DNA of 64,000 bases from Bacteroidia bacterium (lineage in GTDB: Bacteria > Bacteroidota > Bacteroidia > Cytophagales > Flammeovirgaceae), in the NCBI GenBank assembly GCA_030425505.1, contig JAUIAB010000011.1, positions 1 through 64,000 on the forward strand. Reading direction: 5' to 3'. Position 1 is the stretch's first letter, and every line of letters starts with the position of its first letter. Under the pieces are notes generated by a model, which did no database searches, had not been told where the DNA came from, and saw nothing but the letters and a program-made list of their open reading frames with translations. The translations under genes were made by a program, and so were the position numbers. Positions 32,314 through 42,169 of the stretch are shown here, in pieces.

Positions 32314-33039
32314 TTAGTTTTGCCAATTTCTTTTGGAAAGTGATACCTGAGACAATAAAACCCCTATTATGATTAGAGAAGCAAAGTAGATCAAATCTCT
32401 GGCGTCAATCACACCACGAGAGATAGAGTCATAATGGGTTCTTAAACTGAGATAGTCGAATATGCTACCTATTCCTCCAGTAAATGAACTTGCAATAAGC
32501 CCGAAAATAAAGTGGAAGAAAACGCCAATACTCAGTGTAATCAAAAAAGCTACAATCTGATTATTTGTAGTTCCACTAGCAAAGATCCCCAAACTTATAT
32601 ACGTAGCGCTCATTAAAATCAAGCCTATATACCCTCCTATTACTGCTCCATGGTCTATGCTGCCGATTTGGCTAACCGAGATATAATAAGGCAACGTACA
32701 AACCAACGCTATCAAAATCATCATTAGTGACCCGAGAAATTTCCCTAAAATTATCTGTACATCACTAATGGATTTCGTGAGTAACAGCTCTATCGTTCCT
32801 GCTTTATTCTCTTCCGCAAGACTTCGCATGGTAATAGCAGGAATGAAGAAAAAAAGTGTCAAGAATGAAATTTCAAAAAACACATACAAGCTTGCCTGCC
32901 CTCTAACGAAGATGTTATTCCCAAAAAACCACGTAAAAAAGCCTGTCAACCCTAAAAAAAGGATGATTAGAACGTACGCTATCAGAGAATCAAAAAAGGA
33001 AGCCAATTCTCTTTTCGCAATTATCCAAATACTTTTCAT
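32314..33039 (-). CDS. gldF: Gliding motility ABC permease GldF
   Basis: About 241 residues with six membrane helices; ABC-2 type permease. The start MKSIWIIAKRELASFFDSL at 33039 is the family start; the frame is open to 33108 through a repeat element and that extension is rejected. NNIFVRGQAS, ITMRSLAEENKAGTIELLLT and the final RDLIYFASLIIIGVLLS match GldF. It pairs with the GldA ATPase encoded upstream. Confidence 0.93.
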   Translation of the reverse strand: MKSIWIIAKRELASFFDSLIAYVLIILFLGLTGFFTWFFGNNIFVRGQASLYVFFEISFLTLFFFIPAITMRSLAEENKAGTIELLLTKSISDVQIILGKFLGSLMMILIALVCTLPYYISVSQIGSIDHGAVIGGYIGLILMSATYISLGIFASGTTNNQIVAFLITLSIGVFFHFIFGLIASSFTGGIGSIFDYLSLRTHYDSISRGVIDARDLIYFASLIIIGVLLSQVSLSKRNWQN

Positions 33040-33053
33040 CTTTTTAAAAATTT

Positions 33054-33143
33054 GTAACCTGTCTTTTTGTTTGGTACACATCTTATATTGCTTCGTGTGT
33101 GACTCCATTTTAAATCAAACAAGGTCTGTTTCAATTTTTCTAT
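33054..33143. repeat. Gliding-cluster intergenic repeat, copy 2
   Basis: Homologous to 30658-30745. It lies between gldA and gldF and gives the false N-terminal extension of gldF. Confidence 0.65.
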
Positions 33144-33164
33144 CGTTTTAAATCCCTTTTATTT

Positions 33165-34091
33165 TTAGTTAGTCAACTCTCTAAAGACATCTTCCAGCTT
33201 CGTCTCATTTCCTGTCATTTCCATGAGATACCACTTGTTTTTGACACACATATCAAACACTTCTTTTCTAGAAGACAAATCAGGTTTGCTTTGAACCTGA
33301 TAATATCCTTTTCTTTCTGCTACTGGTGTCACCTTTTCAACCGTAGAAAGAGTCAGAATTTCTTTTTCTACATCCGAATCAGCCTCAGCCTCAACAGCAA
33401 TAGTCAGAAGCTCCTGCCCTTGCGCCTGGTTTCTCAACGTCTCAGAGTTTCCATCCGCAACTATTTTTCCTCTATTGATAATCAAAATCCGATCGCAAGT
33501 CGCTTCTACCTCTGACAAAATGTGAGAGCTTAAAATTACCGTTTTCTCTTTACCCAATTCCTTAATCAACTTCCTAATCTCCACGATCTGATTGGGATCT
33601 AAACCCGTAGTAGGCTCATCCAATATTAACACTTCCGGATCGTGGATCATAGCTTGTGCTAAACCAACCCTTTGCCTATATCCCTTAGACAGCTGATTGA
33701 TCTTTTTGTGCCTCTCTAGGTTCAAGCCACATATATCGATCATTTTCCGAATCCTCTCTCCTATCTTTTCTTGCTCAACCCCCTGTATTTCAGCGCAAAA
33801 CTTAAGGTAATCTATAATCGCCATATCTGTGTAAAGCGGATTATTTTCTGGGAGATAGCCTATCTTTTTCTTAATGGCTTCCTGATCTGTATGAATGCTC
33901 AAATCATCCAGCCTGATATCCCCTGAAGTTGGAGCCATGTAGCATGTTATCATCTTCATTGTTGTACTCTTTCCTGCTCCATTGGGACCTAGAAAGCCTA
34001 CTACTTCTCCCGTTTTTACTTCAAATGAAATGCCATCAACTGCCTTTTGAGGACCGTATTGCTTCAATAAATTATCTACAACTATGGCCAT
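33165..34091 (-). CDS. gldA: Gliding motility ABC ATPase GldA
   Basis: A 308-residue ABC ATPase. Walker A GPNGAGKST (35-43), Q-loop region GYLPENNPLY, signature LSKGYRQR (134-141), Walker B VLILDEPTTGLDP, H-loop SSHILSEVEATCD. The C-terminal 90 residues match the GldA extension (MEMTGNETKLEDVFRELTN). It energises the GldF/GldG complex and is the first gene of the cluster. Confidence 0.94.
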   Translation of the reverse strand: MAIVVDNLLKQYGPQKAVDGISFEVKTGEVVGFLGPNGAGKSTTMKMITCYMAPTSGDIRLDDLSIHTDQEAIKKKIGYLPENNPLYTDMAIIDYLKFCAEIQGVEQEKIGERIRKMIDICGLNLERHKKINQLSKGYRQRVGLAQAMIHDPEVLILDEPTTGLDPNQIVEIRKLIKELGKEKTVILSSHILSEVEATCDRILIINRGKIVADGNSETLRNQAQGQELLTIAVEAEADSDVEKEILTLSTVEKVTPVAERKGYYQVQSKPDLSSRKEVFDMCVKNKWYLMEMTGNETKLEDVFRELTN

Positions 34092-34189
34092 TTTAAACTA
34101 ACTATTTTTTCCAACCGCAATTTTAAAGCCTTTGCTTAAAAACTTCAATATTCTCATAATCAACCCTCTATTTAAAAAATGTTAAAAAA

Positions 34190-34345
34190 TAGGACACGCT
34201 CACACAGGCTCATCCCGGAGAGTCAAGCCTGCCACCCTACTAAGGCTCTTTCGGTCTTGCCTTTCGCCTCTTAGCCCAGGGTGCTGACCATACCAAAGTA
34301 TGGTTCAATAACTCTTCCAAGCGAGGCACATTTGCAAACCATTAG
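34190..34345. repeat. Structured intergenic element, copy 1
   Basis: A GC-richer block in an AT-rich gap (34092-34399), otherwise without a gene. It shares with 39641-39765 a GGnCACnCTC start, TTCGGTCTT in the middle, AGGGT, and a closing hairpin, here CCATACCAAAGTATGG. It may be a REP-like element or an ncRNA. Confidence 0.5.
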
Positions 34346-34399
34346 AGAACTTCTAAAATAAACTTCTATTTTAGTCCTTCAAATGGAGATCATAAACTT

Positions 34400-35398
34400 T
34401 TGGAAAGCGTAAACAACATTGGAGTAATAGGTGGCGGAAGCTGGGCGACCGCACTAATAAAAATTTTCAACGAAAAAGATATTCAAATTAACTGGTGGCT
34501 TAGAAATGAAGAGGATGTAAAGCATATTCAAAAATATAACCACAACCCCAGATACTTAAGTGCTGTTAGCTTTAGAAAAGACAAGTTCTTTGTTTCATCT
34601 AACCTACAAGAAGTGATACAAAACTCCGAAGTGATAATTATTGCTATCCCTTCTGCTTTTATAAAAGATGTAGTTGACAAGTTGCCAAAAGAAATTTTTG
34701 CTAAAAAGAAGATTGTTTCTGCCGTCAAAGGAATGATCCCTGAAGAAAATATTCTTATCACACAGTTTTTCGAAAAAGAGTTTTCTGTTTCAACAAGTGA
34801 TACAGCTGTAATTGGCGGGCCTTGCCATGCAGAAGAAGTAGCTCTAGAAAAACAAGCCTACCTGACAATAGCCTCTGAAAATAAGGAGTTTAGAGTAGCT
34901 TTTGCAGATGCTATGGAGTGCCGCTTTATCAATACCAATAACGTAAAAGATGTTATCGGAGTAGAATATTGTGCTATTATCAAAAATATTATTGCAATTG
35001 CCTGCGGTATAGCAAGAGGGTTAAACTATGGGGATAACTTTCAGGCAGTACTCGTTTCCAATGCTATGAGGGAGATTAGGAGGCTACTAAAAACAGCCTA
35101 CCAAATCAAGAAGAATCTAACTGCCTCTGTCTACCTGGGCGACCTTCTCGTTACATCTTACTCACAGTTTAGTAGAAATAGAACTTTTGGTAATATGCTT
35201 GGAAGGGGTTACTCAGTCAAATCTGCCCAAGTAGAAATGGAAATGGTTGCAGAAGGTTATTACGCTGTAAAAAGCGTTTTTGATGTTATGCAAAAACACG
35301 AAGTAGAAATGCCAATTACAGAAGCCGTATATAGAATTATTTACGAGAAAATCTCCCCAGTTGTAGAGTTCAAAATTTTGGAAGGTAAGCTGAAATAA
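34400..35398 (+). CDS. gpsA: NAD(P)H-dependent glycerol-3-phosphate dehydrogenase
   Basis: A 332-residue enzyme that reduces dihydroxyacetone phosphate to sn-glycerol-3-phosphate, the head of phospholipid synthesis. The Rossmann motif GVIGGGSWATAL is at 8-19, SAVKGMIPE and GGPCHAEEV mark the substrate region, and EYCAIIKNIIAIACGI has the catalytic lysine. NRTFGNMLGRGYSVKSA is the conserved Arg-rich loop. Length is normal. Monocistronic, divergent from gldA across the structured element. Confidence 0.95.
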   Translation: MESVNNIGVIGGGSWATALIKIFNEKDIQINWWLRNEEDVKHIQKYNHNPRYLSAVSFRKDKFFVSSNLQEVIQNSEVIIIAIPSAFIKDVVDKLPKEIFAKKKIVSAVKGMIPEENILITQFFEKEFSVSTSDTAVIGGPCHAEEVALEKQAYLTIASENKEFRVAFADAMECRFINTNNVKDVIGVEYCAIIKNIIAIACGIARGLNYGDNFQAVLVSNAMREIRRLLKTAYQIKKNLTASVYLGDLLVTSYSQFSRNRTFGNMLGRGYSVKSAQVEMEMVAEGYYAVKSVFDVMQKHEVEMPITEAVYRIIYEKISPVVEFKILEGKLK

Positions 35399-35466
35399 TA
35401 TACCCTATTTCCTGAAAGTATATATCACCTTTCAAAGCATGGCGATCTTATGAAAACATTCCTTTT

Positions 35467-35504
35467 CCTTCATTGCAAAAAATCGAGAAGTTTTGCAATG
35501 AAGG
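35467..35504. terminator. 14-bp perfect hairpin between convergent genes
   Basis: Arms 35467-35480 and 35491-35504 pair perfectly around a 10-base loop, between gpsA and the convergent SPOR gene. No long T tract follows on either strand, so termination is likely but not certain. Confidence 0.5.
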
Positions 35505-35652
35505 AGGGTAAAAGTCTCATTCTTTACTTTTTAATCTAGTATTCTGATCAATAAATATCAATTAAAAACTTTGGTTGAAAAAAATTGACAGCTTTCGTCT
35601 AATACAAAGTATCGAAAAAGTGGGTAGAGTAAGATATACTAGCTTACATTAA

Positions 35653-36180
35653 CTACATCCTAATACTTGTCTCTAAGATTATAGACCTAGGAAACTTGTT
35701 TTTCAAATTAGCATAAGCCTGATATACTTCCAGCTTAGAGAAAAAATTACCTACTTTAACATCATAGTGTGGTGGTCGGTAGTTTAGATAAACTTTGTAC
35801 TCAAAATCTCTTTGTGTATAAGCCACAGCTGTATCTGCCAAAGCTCTGCTTGTACCAGAGTATATTTGTACTCTATACCCTTTTACTCTGCTGTCCCTTT
35901 TATTTTTTCTTGCAATACCTTCTAATCTTTTGTTAGCTTCTTTATTAGAAGAATAAGTAGGTTGAATAGCAACACTCTCAACCTTGATAGTTCTCCCTTC
36001 ACTATCAATTTTATCACCATTTACTAAGTCGTCAGAAATAGCATCTTCTAGCGAAAGATATTTTGAAAGATCTTCTTGGATAGTTACCGTTTCATTTTGC
36101 TTAGGCTGGAATACTTTACAAGCTGCCGCAAATAAAACTGAAGATAATAAAACTAACTTTAAACCCTTTGAGCAGTTCAT
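35653..36180 (-). CDS. SPOR-domain lipoprotein
   Basis: About 175 residues with a lipobox (VLFAAACKVF) and a C-terminal SPOR domain (KGYRVQIYSGTSRALADTA, then VKVGNFFSKLEVYQAYANL). SPOR domains bind denuded peptidoglycan at division sites. The ATG at 36180 (MNCSKGLKL) is preferred because the upstream ATG (36192) would overlap the secA end. It follows secA directly. Confidence 0.88.
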   Translation of the reverse strand: MNCSKGLKLVLLSSVLFAAACKVFQPKQNETVTIQEDLSKYLSLEDAISDDLVNGDKIDSEGRTIKVESVAIQPTYSSNKEANKRLEGIARKNKRDSRVKGYRVQIYSGTSRALADTAVAYTQRDFEYKVYLNYRPPHYDVKVGNFFSKLEVYQAYANLKNKFPRSIILETSIRM

Positions 36181-36181
36181 A

Positions 36182-39100
36182 TTATTCGACAATTATACAT
36201 TTTCCTTCTAAAATATCTTTCTCCACCTGCTTAAATTTCACTCCATCTTTTACAGTTCCATCATTGTATTTAACAGATACTTTGTCATTTCTTCCTCTTA
36301 CTTTTTGAGACTTAAGAGGTTTTGTTACTTCTACATTTTGCCTTGGGGCATTAGCACTTACACCTCCTCCTTGCAAGAGTGACCCAGACTCTTCTTTTTT
36401 CTCATTTAATTTTTGTCTTGCTCTTTTTTGAGATTCTGCAGCTCTTACATCTTCTGAGTCATTAACAGCAATCTCTGTTTTAGATAAAAATGAGGTTACT
36501 TCTTCATTAATATTTTTCATCAGCTGCTTAAAGAGCTCAAAAGCTTCAAACTTATAGATCATCAAAGGCTCTTTTTGCTCGTGAACAGCTGTTCGGACTT
36601 CCTCTTTAAGCTGATCCATCTCCCTTAGGTGCTCTTTCCAATGATGGTCAATTACGGCAAGGCTGAGTCTCTTTTCTAAAGACGTGACTACCTCAGCACC
36701 TTTCGTATCTACAGAACCTTTGAGGTTAGCTACTACTTGCAGCATTTTTTTTCCATCTGTAAGTGGTATAGCAATCTCTTCTACTACACCTCCCCTATTT
36801 TCCAAAACCTGCTTTAAAACTGGGAGTGTTTTTTCTTTTAACCTTGTTGTTTTTTCTTGATAATGCTGATATGCATGATCATACATTTTATCCGTTAACT
36901 CTTGTTCTTTGATAACCTTAAACTCTTCTTCTGAAACGAATGAGCTAATTCCAAATGTGGTGAGCAGATCTATCTTGAACTCTTCATAATCTTTAATATC
37001 TTTATGTTGACCAGCAATGCTTTCTGCTACTTCGTAAAACATATTCATGATATCAAAGCTCAGCCTTTCACCAAATAAAGCATTGTGCCTTCGTTTGTAG
37101 ATCAGCTCTCTCTGTGAGTTCATCACATCATCATATTCCAAAAGCCTTTTTCTGATGGCAAAATTATTTTCCTCTACCTTTTTCTGAGCTCTTTCAATAG
37201 ACTTAGTAATTAAAGAATGTTGAATAACTTCTCCCTCTTTCAAGCCTAAGCGATCCATTACTTTTGCCATTCGGTCAGAGCTAAAAAGCCGCATTAAGTT
37301 ATCTTCTAAGCTCACAAAAAACTGTGAAGAACCAGGGTCTCCCTGCCTACCCGAACGACCTCTAAGCTGTCTATCCACCCTTCTGGATTCGTGTCTTTCC
37401 GTACCAATTATGGCAAGACCACCAGCCTGCTTAGCCTCATCTGTTAACTTGATATCCGTTCCCCTACCCGCCATGTTAGTAGCAATAGTTACCGCTTTAG
37501 GCAGACCTGCACTAGCTACAACTTCTGCTTCTCGCGCATGTTGCTTCGCATTCAATACCTGGTGCTTAATCTTCCTCATGGTTAAAAACCGGCTCAAAAG
37601 CTCAGATATTTCTACAGATGTAGTACCAACAAGTACTGGCCTGTTTGCTTCTACCATTTCTTGGATTTCTTCTACCACCGCATTAAACTTCTCTCGCATG
37701 GTCTTATAAACCTTATCCTCTCTATCTTTTCTAATTATAGGTCTATTGGTAGGTATTACTACCACATCTAACTTATAAATCTCCCAAAACTCTCCTGCTT
37801 CTGTTTCCGCAGTACCAGTCATACCTGCCAGCTTGTGGTACATCCTAAAATAATTCTGTAAGGTTACAGTAGCATATGTTTGAGTTGCCTCTTCAATATT
37901 AACATTTTCTTTTGCCTCCAGTGCTTGGTGCAAGCCATCCGAATATCTCCTTCCCTCCATCACACGACCTGTCTGCTCATCAACAATCTTTACCTTATCC
38001 TCAACGAGGATATAGTCGACATCTTTCTCAAATAAGGCATAGGCCTTAAGCAACTGGTTAACAGTATGTATTCTTTGTGACTTAGCATTATACTCCGTTA
38101 TCAACTGATCTTTTTGCTTATTTTTCTCTATCTCATCTATATCTTCCTTATTTTCTATTATTGCTACATCAGAACCTATATCTGGCAATACAAAGAAGTG
38201 TTTATCTTCCCCTTCCTTAGTAATTAACTCAAGCCCTTTCTCAGTCAAGTCTATCGAATTACTTTGCTCATCTATAGTAAAAAATAAAGGTTCATCTGCC
38301 TCAGGCATTCTTTTCGAGTTTTCCTGAAGATATATTCCCTCCGTCTTTTGGAGCAATTGTCTCATCCCCGGCTCTCCAAGAAATTTGATCAAAGGCTTAT
38401 ACTTAGGCAGCCCTCTATGTACTCTAAATAAAGCTAATCCACCATCGCCCTTTTTTCCCTCTTTAATAAGCTTTTTAGCCTCATTCAAATATTGCATAAC
38501 CAACGTCCTTTGAGCATTCACGAGTTTTTCAATCCTGGGCTTCAGCTGGAAAAACTCTTGCTCATCGCCTTTTGGAACAGGTCCAGAGATAATCAAAGGA
38601 GTCCTTGCCTCATCAATAAGAACGGAGTCTACCTCATCCACCATTGCAAAATGATGCTTTCGCTGTACCAACTCATCAGGATGGTGCGACATATTATCCC
38701 TCAAGTAATCAAAACCAAACTCGTTATTAGTTCCATAAGTAATATCCGCTCTATAAGCAGCCATTCTTTCAGGAGAATGAGGTTGATACTTGTCGATACA
38801 ATCTACTTTTAACTTATGAAACTCCATTAAAGGAGCCATCCACTCCGCATCCCTTTTTGCCAGATAGTCATTCACCGTTACGATATGTACCCCCCTTTGT
38901 GCGAGAGCATTCAAAAAAGAAGGTAATGTTGCTACCAGTGTTTTTCCCTCTCCCGTTGCCATCTCTGCTACCTTACCCTGATGCAAAACAACTCCACCAA
39001 CTAGTTGCACATCATAATGCAGCATATTCCATTCTATTTCATGCCCCGCAACATTCCATTTATTTTTCCAGACTGCTTTTTCTCCTTCAATTACTACATT

Positions 39101-39544
39101 TTCCTTTTTCGCTGCTATCTCCCTATCATAGTCTGTAGCCTCTACAATTAACTCCTTATTTTCTTTTAGTCTTCTCGCAGTTTCTTTAACAATTGCAAAG
39201 CCTTGAGGAAGTACATCAAGCAAAACCTTTTCTAATTCCCTATCCCTATCTTTCTCCAGTTTATCTATCTCCAAAAAAATCTCCTCTTTCTCATGAATAT
39301 CCAGCTTATTATTATTTGCTAACTCCTTTTCATGATTTTTTATTTGACTATCTAAGCCTTCTAGATCTTTTGATATATAATCTTTTAGCTTCTGGGTCTC
39401 ATTTCTAAGCTCATCATCAGAGATACCCTTCAACTTTGCATATTCTACATTCGTTTTCTCTACATAAGGATATACCGTTTTTAAATCCCTATCTGTTTTC
39501 GTCCCAAATAATTTACCTACTACTTTGGTTATTGATCCTATCAT
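36182..39544 (-). CDS. secA: Preprotein translocase ATPase SecA
   Basis: A 1120-residue translocase motor. N-terminal MIGSITKVVGKLFGTKTDRD, Walker A ATGEGKT (196-202), VNDYLAKRD, DEVDSVLIDEARTPLIISG and ATNMAGRGTDIKL are standard; the length of about 1100, with insertions compared with E. coli (901), is usual for Bacteroidota. The C-terminal Cys-rich zinc-binding end is absent; the protein ends in a basic region and KCIIVE. It drives export of the many signal-peptide proteins seen here. Confidence 0.97.
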   Translation of the reverse strand: MIGSITKVVGKLFGTKTDRDLKTVYPYVEKTNVEYAKLKGISDDELRNETQKLKDYISKDLEGLDSQIKNHEKELANNNKLDIHEKEEIFLEIDKLEKDRDRELEKVLLDVLPQGFAIVKETARRLKENKELIVEATDYDREIAAKKENVVIEGEKAVWKNKWNVAGHEIEWNMLHYDVQLVGGVVLHQGKVAEMATGEGKTLVATLPSFLNALAQRGVHIVTVNDYLAKRDAEWMAPLMEFHKLKVDCIDKYQPHSPERMAAYRADITYGTNNEFGFDYLRDNMSHHPDELVQRKHHFAMVDEVDSVLIDEARTPLIISGPVPKGDEQEFFQLKPRIEKLVNAQRTLVMQYLNEAKKLIKEGKKGDGGLALFRVHRGLPKYKPLIKFLGEPGMRQLLQKTEGIYLQENSKRMPEADEPLFFTIDEQSNSIDLTEKGLELITKEGEDKHFFVLPDIGSDVAIIENKEDIDEIEKNKQKDQLITEYNAKSQRIHTVNQLLKAYALFEKDVDYILVEDKVKIVDEQTGRVMEGRRYSDGLHQALEAKENVNIEEATQTYATVTLQNYFRMYHKLAGMTGTAETEAGEFWEIYKLDVVVIPTNRPIIRKDREDKVYKTMREKFNAVVEEIQEMVEANRPVLVGTTSVEISELLSRFLTMRKIKHQVLNAKQHAREAEVVASAGLPKAVTIATNMAGRGTDIKLTDEAKQAGGLAIIGTERHESRRVDRQLRGRSGRQGDPGSSQFFVSLEDNLMRLFSSDRMAKVMDRLGLKEGEVIQHSLITKSIERAQKKVEENNFAIRKRLLEYDDVMNSQRELIYKRRHNALFGERLSFDIMNMFYEVAESIAGQHKDIKDYEEFKIDLLTTFGISSFVSEEEFKVIKEQELTDKMYDHAYQHYQEKTTRLKEKTLPVLKQVLENRGGVVEEIAIPLTDGKKMLQVVANLKGSVDTKGAEVVTSLEKRLSLAVIDHHWKEHLREMDQLKEEVRTAVHEQKEPLMIYKFEAFELFKQLMKNINEEVTSFLSKTEIAVNDSEDVRAAESQKRARQKLNEKKEESGSLLQGGGVSANAPRQNVEVTKPLKSQKVRGRNDKVSVKYNDGTVKDGVKFKQVEKDILEGKCIIVE

Positions 39545-39640
39545 TTTCTGCCTTCCTTAATTTTGCTTGCAAATTTAATGGATTTAATATAGAGATTTAT
39601 ACCTTGAAACTACTATTCAGTTCTAGAGCAAAAAAAACTA

Positions 39641-39765
39641 AAATGGGCACCCTCCGCAATGCTCGTTCCGGCTGCCAAAGTCGACCTCACCCAATCCATT
39701 CGGTCTTTGGCTTAACCTCTTTCCCTAGGGTACAGATCATGCTTTCAGCATGACTAAATCCTATC
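39641..39765. repeat. Structured intergenic element, copy 2
   Basis: Related to 34190-34345. GCCAAAG can pair with CTTTGGC, ACCCT with AGGGT, and the closing hairpin is TCATGC/GCATGA. It lies in the gap before secA (39545-40023), which otherwise holds only the terminator at 39973-39998. Confidence 0.5.
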
Positions 39766-39972
39766 TAATCTGTATTATTCATGAACAGGTCGTTTGTTTT
39801 AGATTAAATAATTGATTACTAGATTTTTGTGATTTAAATCGCACAATATTTTATTCCTCAAATTTGAGGATTAGTTAGCTCAAGTCTTTCATAATCAATT
39901 ATCTTGTAATCAGAGAGTTATCTACTTAAATTAAATCCAGAATTATTTGGGTTAAGCTTTTCTACACAAAAA

Positions 39973-39998
39973 AAGCTGATCCTTTAACGAATCAGCTT
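39973..39998 (-). terminator. Terminator after the T9SS cargo gene
   Basis: AAGCTGAT (39973-39980) and ATCAGCTT (39991-39998) pair perfectly; on the minus strand a run of T follows. It lies 25 bases beyond the stop of the gene at 40024. Confidence 0.8.
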
Positions 39999-40023
39999 GA
40001 ATATTTTTAAGGCTTATAATCTT

Positions 40024-41667
40024 CTACTTCAAAACTAACTTCTTGCTGCTTTTAAAGTCTTTTCCACTTAGCTCTACGAAATATAACCCTTTGCTTTCTT
40101 TACTTAGATCCAAATCAAGGCTAGTATCGAAACCATTCAACTCTTTTTGATAAACAACTTCTCCTGAAATCGAATATACTTTTATCAAATTTGCATTAGA
40201 TTTTTGACTAACACTTACCTTACCTGTTGTTGGGTTTGGATAAATACTTAGCATAGCCTTACTATCTCCAGAAACCCTGCTTGAGTTATCACCATCAGCA
40301 TAAACTGTTATATCTTTTGTAAATGTCGCCCCGTGATTATCTGTAGCTATTACTCTTGCTACATAATGTCTTCCCGCTCTTAACTGAATATCGCTTCTTA
40401 CTTTTAAGTAATAGTTCATTTGCCCATCAACCAGTGATCTATAAATCTCAAAATGATCGTTATGATTTGAGTTAGCACCATTTATCAATGCAAAAGTATG
40501 CGTATCAAAATTATCAGCATCTACAGCCTCCAGCTTACTTACTCCAACTCCGTTTCTGTTTGCTGCTACTCTATCTCCAAATGGCAATAGTATATCTGTA
40601 GGAGCTTCATTTTCTTCAGATGCAAAACCAAGGTCTCTAGTAAATGTAGCGCCATGATTATCTGTAACTCTAACTCTTACTGAATAAACTCTATCTACAC
40701 TCAAAGGTATTGTTGTGAAAAGTGCAAAGTCTCCACCTCTTATAAACCTTATCTCAAAATGATCATTGTGATTCAAATTAGCACCGTTTACTAACTCAAA
40801 AGAATGTGTATCATTTGCATCACCATCAACAGCTAGTAAATTTCCTACTTTAACCCCTACTGCATCTGCTATTACTTTAGGGTGGATTAATGAAATTTGT
40901 ATATCACTAGGAGCTTCATTTTCTTCTGAAGAAAAACCAAGATCTCTTGTAAATGTAGCACCATGGCTATCAGTAGCTTTTACTCTAATTGAGAAAATTC
41001 TATCTACGCCAAGTGGCATTACGGTATAAACTCTGAATTTTCCTTGGGCAAATCTGATTTCAAAATGGTCATTATGGTTTGCATTTGCACCATTAACTAA
41101 CTCAAACATATGACTGTCAAAAAGATCATCATCAACCGCAGTAAGTGACCCTACTTCAACTCCTACCATATCTGCAGTTACCTTAGGGTTATTCAAAGTG
41201 ATTTGTATGTCACTAGGAGCAGAGTTATTATCAGCTGGGTTAACTACACTTACTGTAAGGTCTTTTATAAAGCTCAAGCCACCTTTGTCTGTAGTTTTTA
41301 TCTTAACAACATACTTACCTTTTTTCAAAGGTTTTTTGGTTAAAAGCGCATAAGAAGGCTTTTTATCTTTAGACAAATATGAGTTCTTGACTATAGGCAA
41401 AATTTGAAAATTGCCTTCAGAACTATTTTTGTGATTTTTTACCAGTTCATACTTATGACTATCATTTAAGTCTGTGTCAATAGTACGTAAATATCCAATT
41501 GTGGTATTCTTTAATCCAGCCTCAACTTCATAACTTGATAACTGAATGTCAATTGGTTTGTGATTTTTAGTAAAACTAGACCCTCCGATAAATTGTGCGC
41601 TGGCTGAATAAAATCCTACTGTTACAAGTAAAAAAACAAAATTAAATATTACAGTACCTTTTTTCAT
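40024..41667 (-). CDS. Cadherin-like repeat protein with T9SS C-terminal domain
   Basis: A 547-residue secreted protein. Signal peptide 1-24 ends in SASA. Four cadherin-like units of about 108 residues follow, with recurring ELVNGANxNHNDHFEIRF, SFTRDLGF-type and SEENEAPSDI segments; the middle ones are close to identical. The last 75 residues (LSIYPNPTTGKVSV ... GLYFVELSGKDFKSSKKLVLK) form a type A sorting domain of the type IX secretion system. Probably a cell-surface adhesin; its ligand is unknown. Confidence 0.88.
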   Translation of the reverse strand: MKKGTVIFNFVFLLVTVGFYSASAQFIGGSSFTKNHKPIDIQLSSYEVEAGLKNTTIGYLRTIDTDLNDSHKYELVKNHKNSSEGNFQILPIVKNSYLSKDKKPSYALLTKKPLKKGKYVVKIKTTDKGGLSFIKDLTVSVVNPADNNSAPSDIQITLNNPKVTADMVGVEVGSLTAVDDDLFDSHMFELVNGANANHNDHFEIRFAQGKFRVYTVMPLGVDRIFSIRVKATDSHGATFTRDLGFSSEENEAPSDIQISLIHPKVIADAVGVKVGNLLAVDGDANDTHSFELVNGANLNHNDHFEIRFIRGGDFALFTTIPLSVDRVYSVRVRVTDNHGATFTRDLGFASEENEAPTDILLPFGDRVAANRNGVGVSKLEAVDADNFDTHTFALINGANSNHNDHFEIYRSLVDGQMNYYLKVRSDIQLRAGRHYVARVIATDNHGATFTKDITVYADGDNSSRVSGDSKAMLSIYPNPTTGKVSVSQKSNANLIKVYSISGEVVYQKELNGFDTSLDLDLSKESKGLYFVELSGKDFKSSKKLVLK

Positions 41668-42169
41668 GATTGAAAGAAATTTTAACCTTTTTACCTACTC
41701 TTTATTTTAGCTTTTCGGTTTCCGCTTTTAGCCTATGCTTAAATAACGGCAGGTAAAAAATTTGGTTGTAATAAATACCTTAAAAAACTTAAATTTTTTT
41801 ACAAAAAACCACTTATTTACATTAAAAAAAACTAAATGGACTTTATAAAAAGTGCTTACGCCATGTAATTTGTTTGCTTTGTTGAATAAAAACAAAATAC
41901 ACACCCCTCCATTGAAAGTTTACATTTAAACACTAAGAAGCCTAAAAGATAAAGGATTGAAATATTTTTACTCAAACATTATTTTACATTTGCTATAAAT
42001 AATAGAGTTTCTTGAAACGGAACTATCCTAAAGTCTAAGTCATAGAGGCATTTCACTAATTTCGCTTAAAAAAAGTGCGCTATTTTGAACTAGATATTGT
42101 TGTTGATTGAATAAAAAAAGGTACTTATAAATTGATAATTTAGTGCTTTAATTATCCTTAAATATTAAA
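41668..42169. other. Gene-free gap upstream of era
   Basis: About 500 AT-rich bases between divergent genes. No open frame, tRNA or repeat was found. TACATTTG at 41985-41992 resembles a -7 box toward era, but the nearest TTG is 25 bases upstream, too far for a good match. Confidence 0.4.

Noticed and set aside
32314-33108. Longer N-terminus for GldF (start at 33108), and likewise for the DUF4340 protein (start at 30680)
   Set aside because: Both extensions are encoded by the same intergenic repeat and precede the family's normal start.
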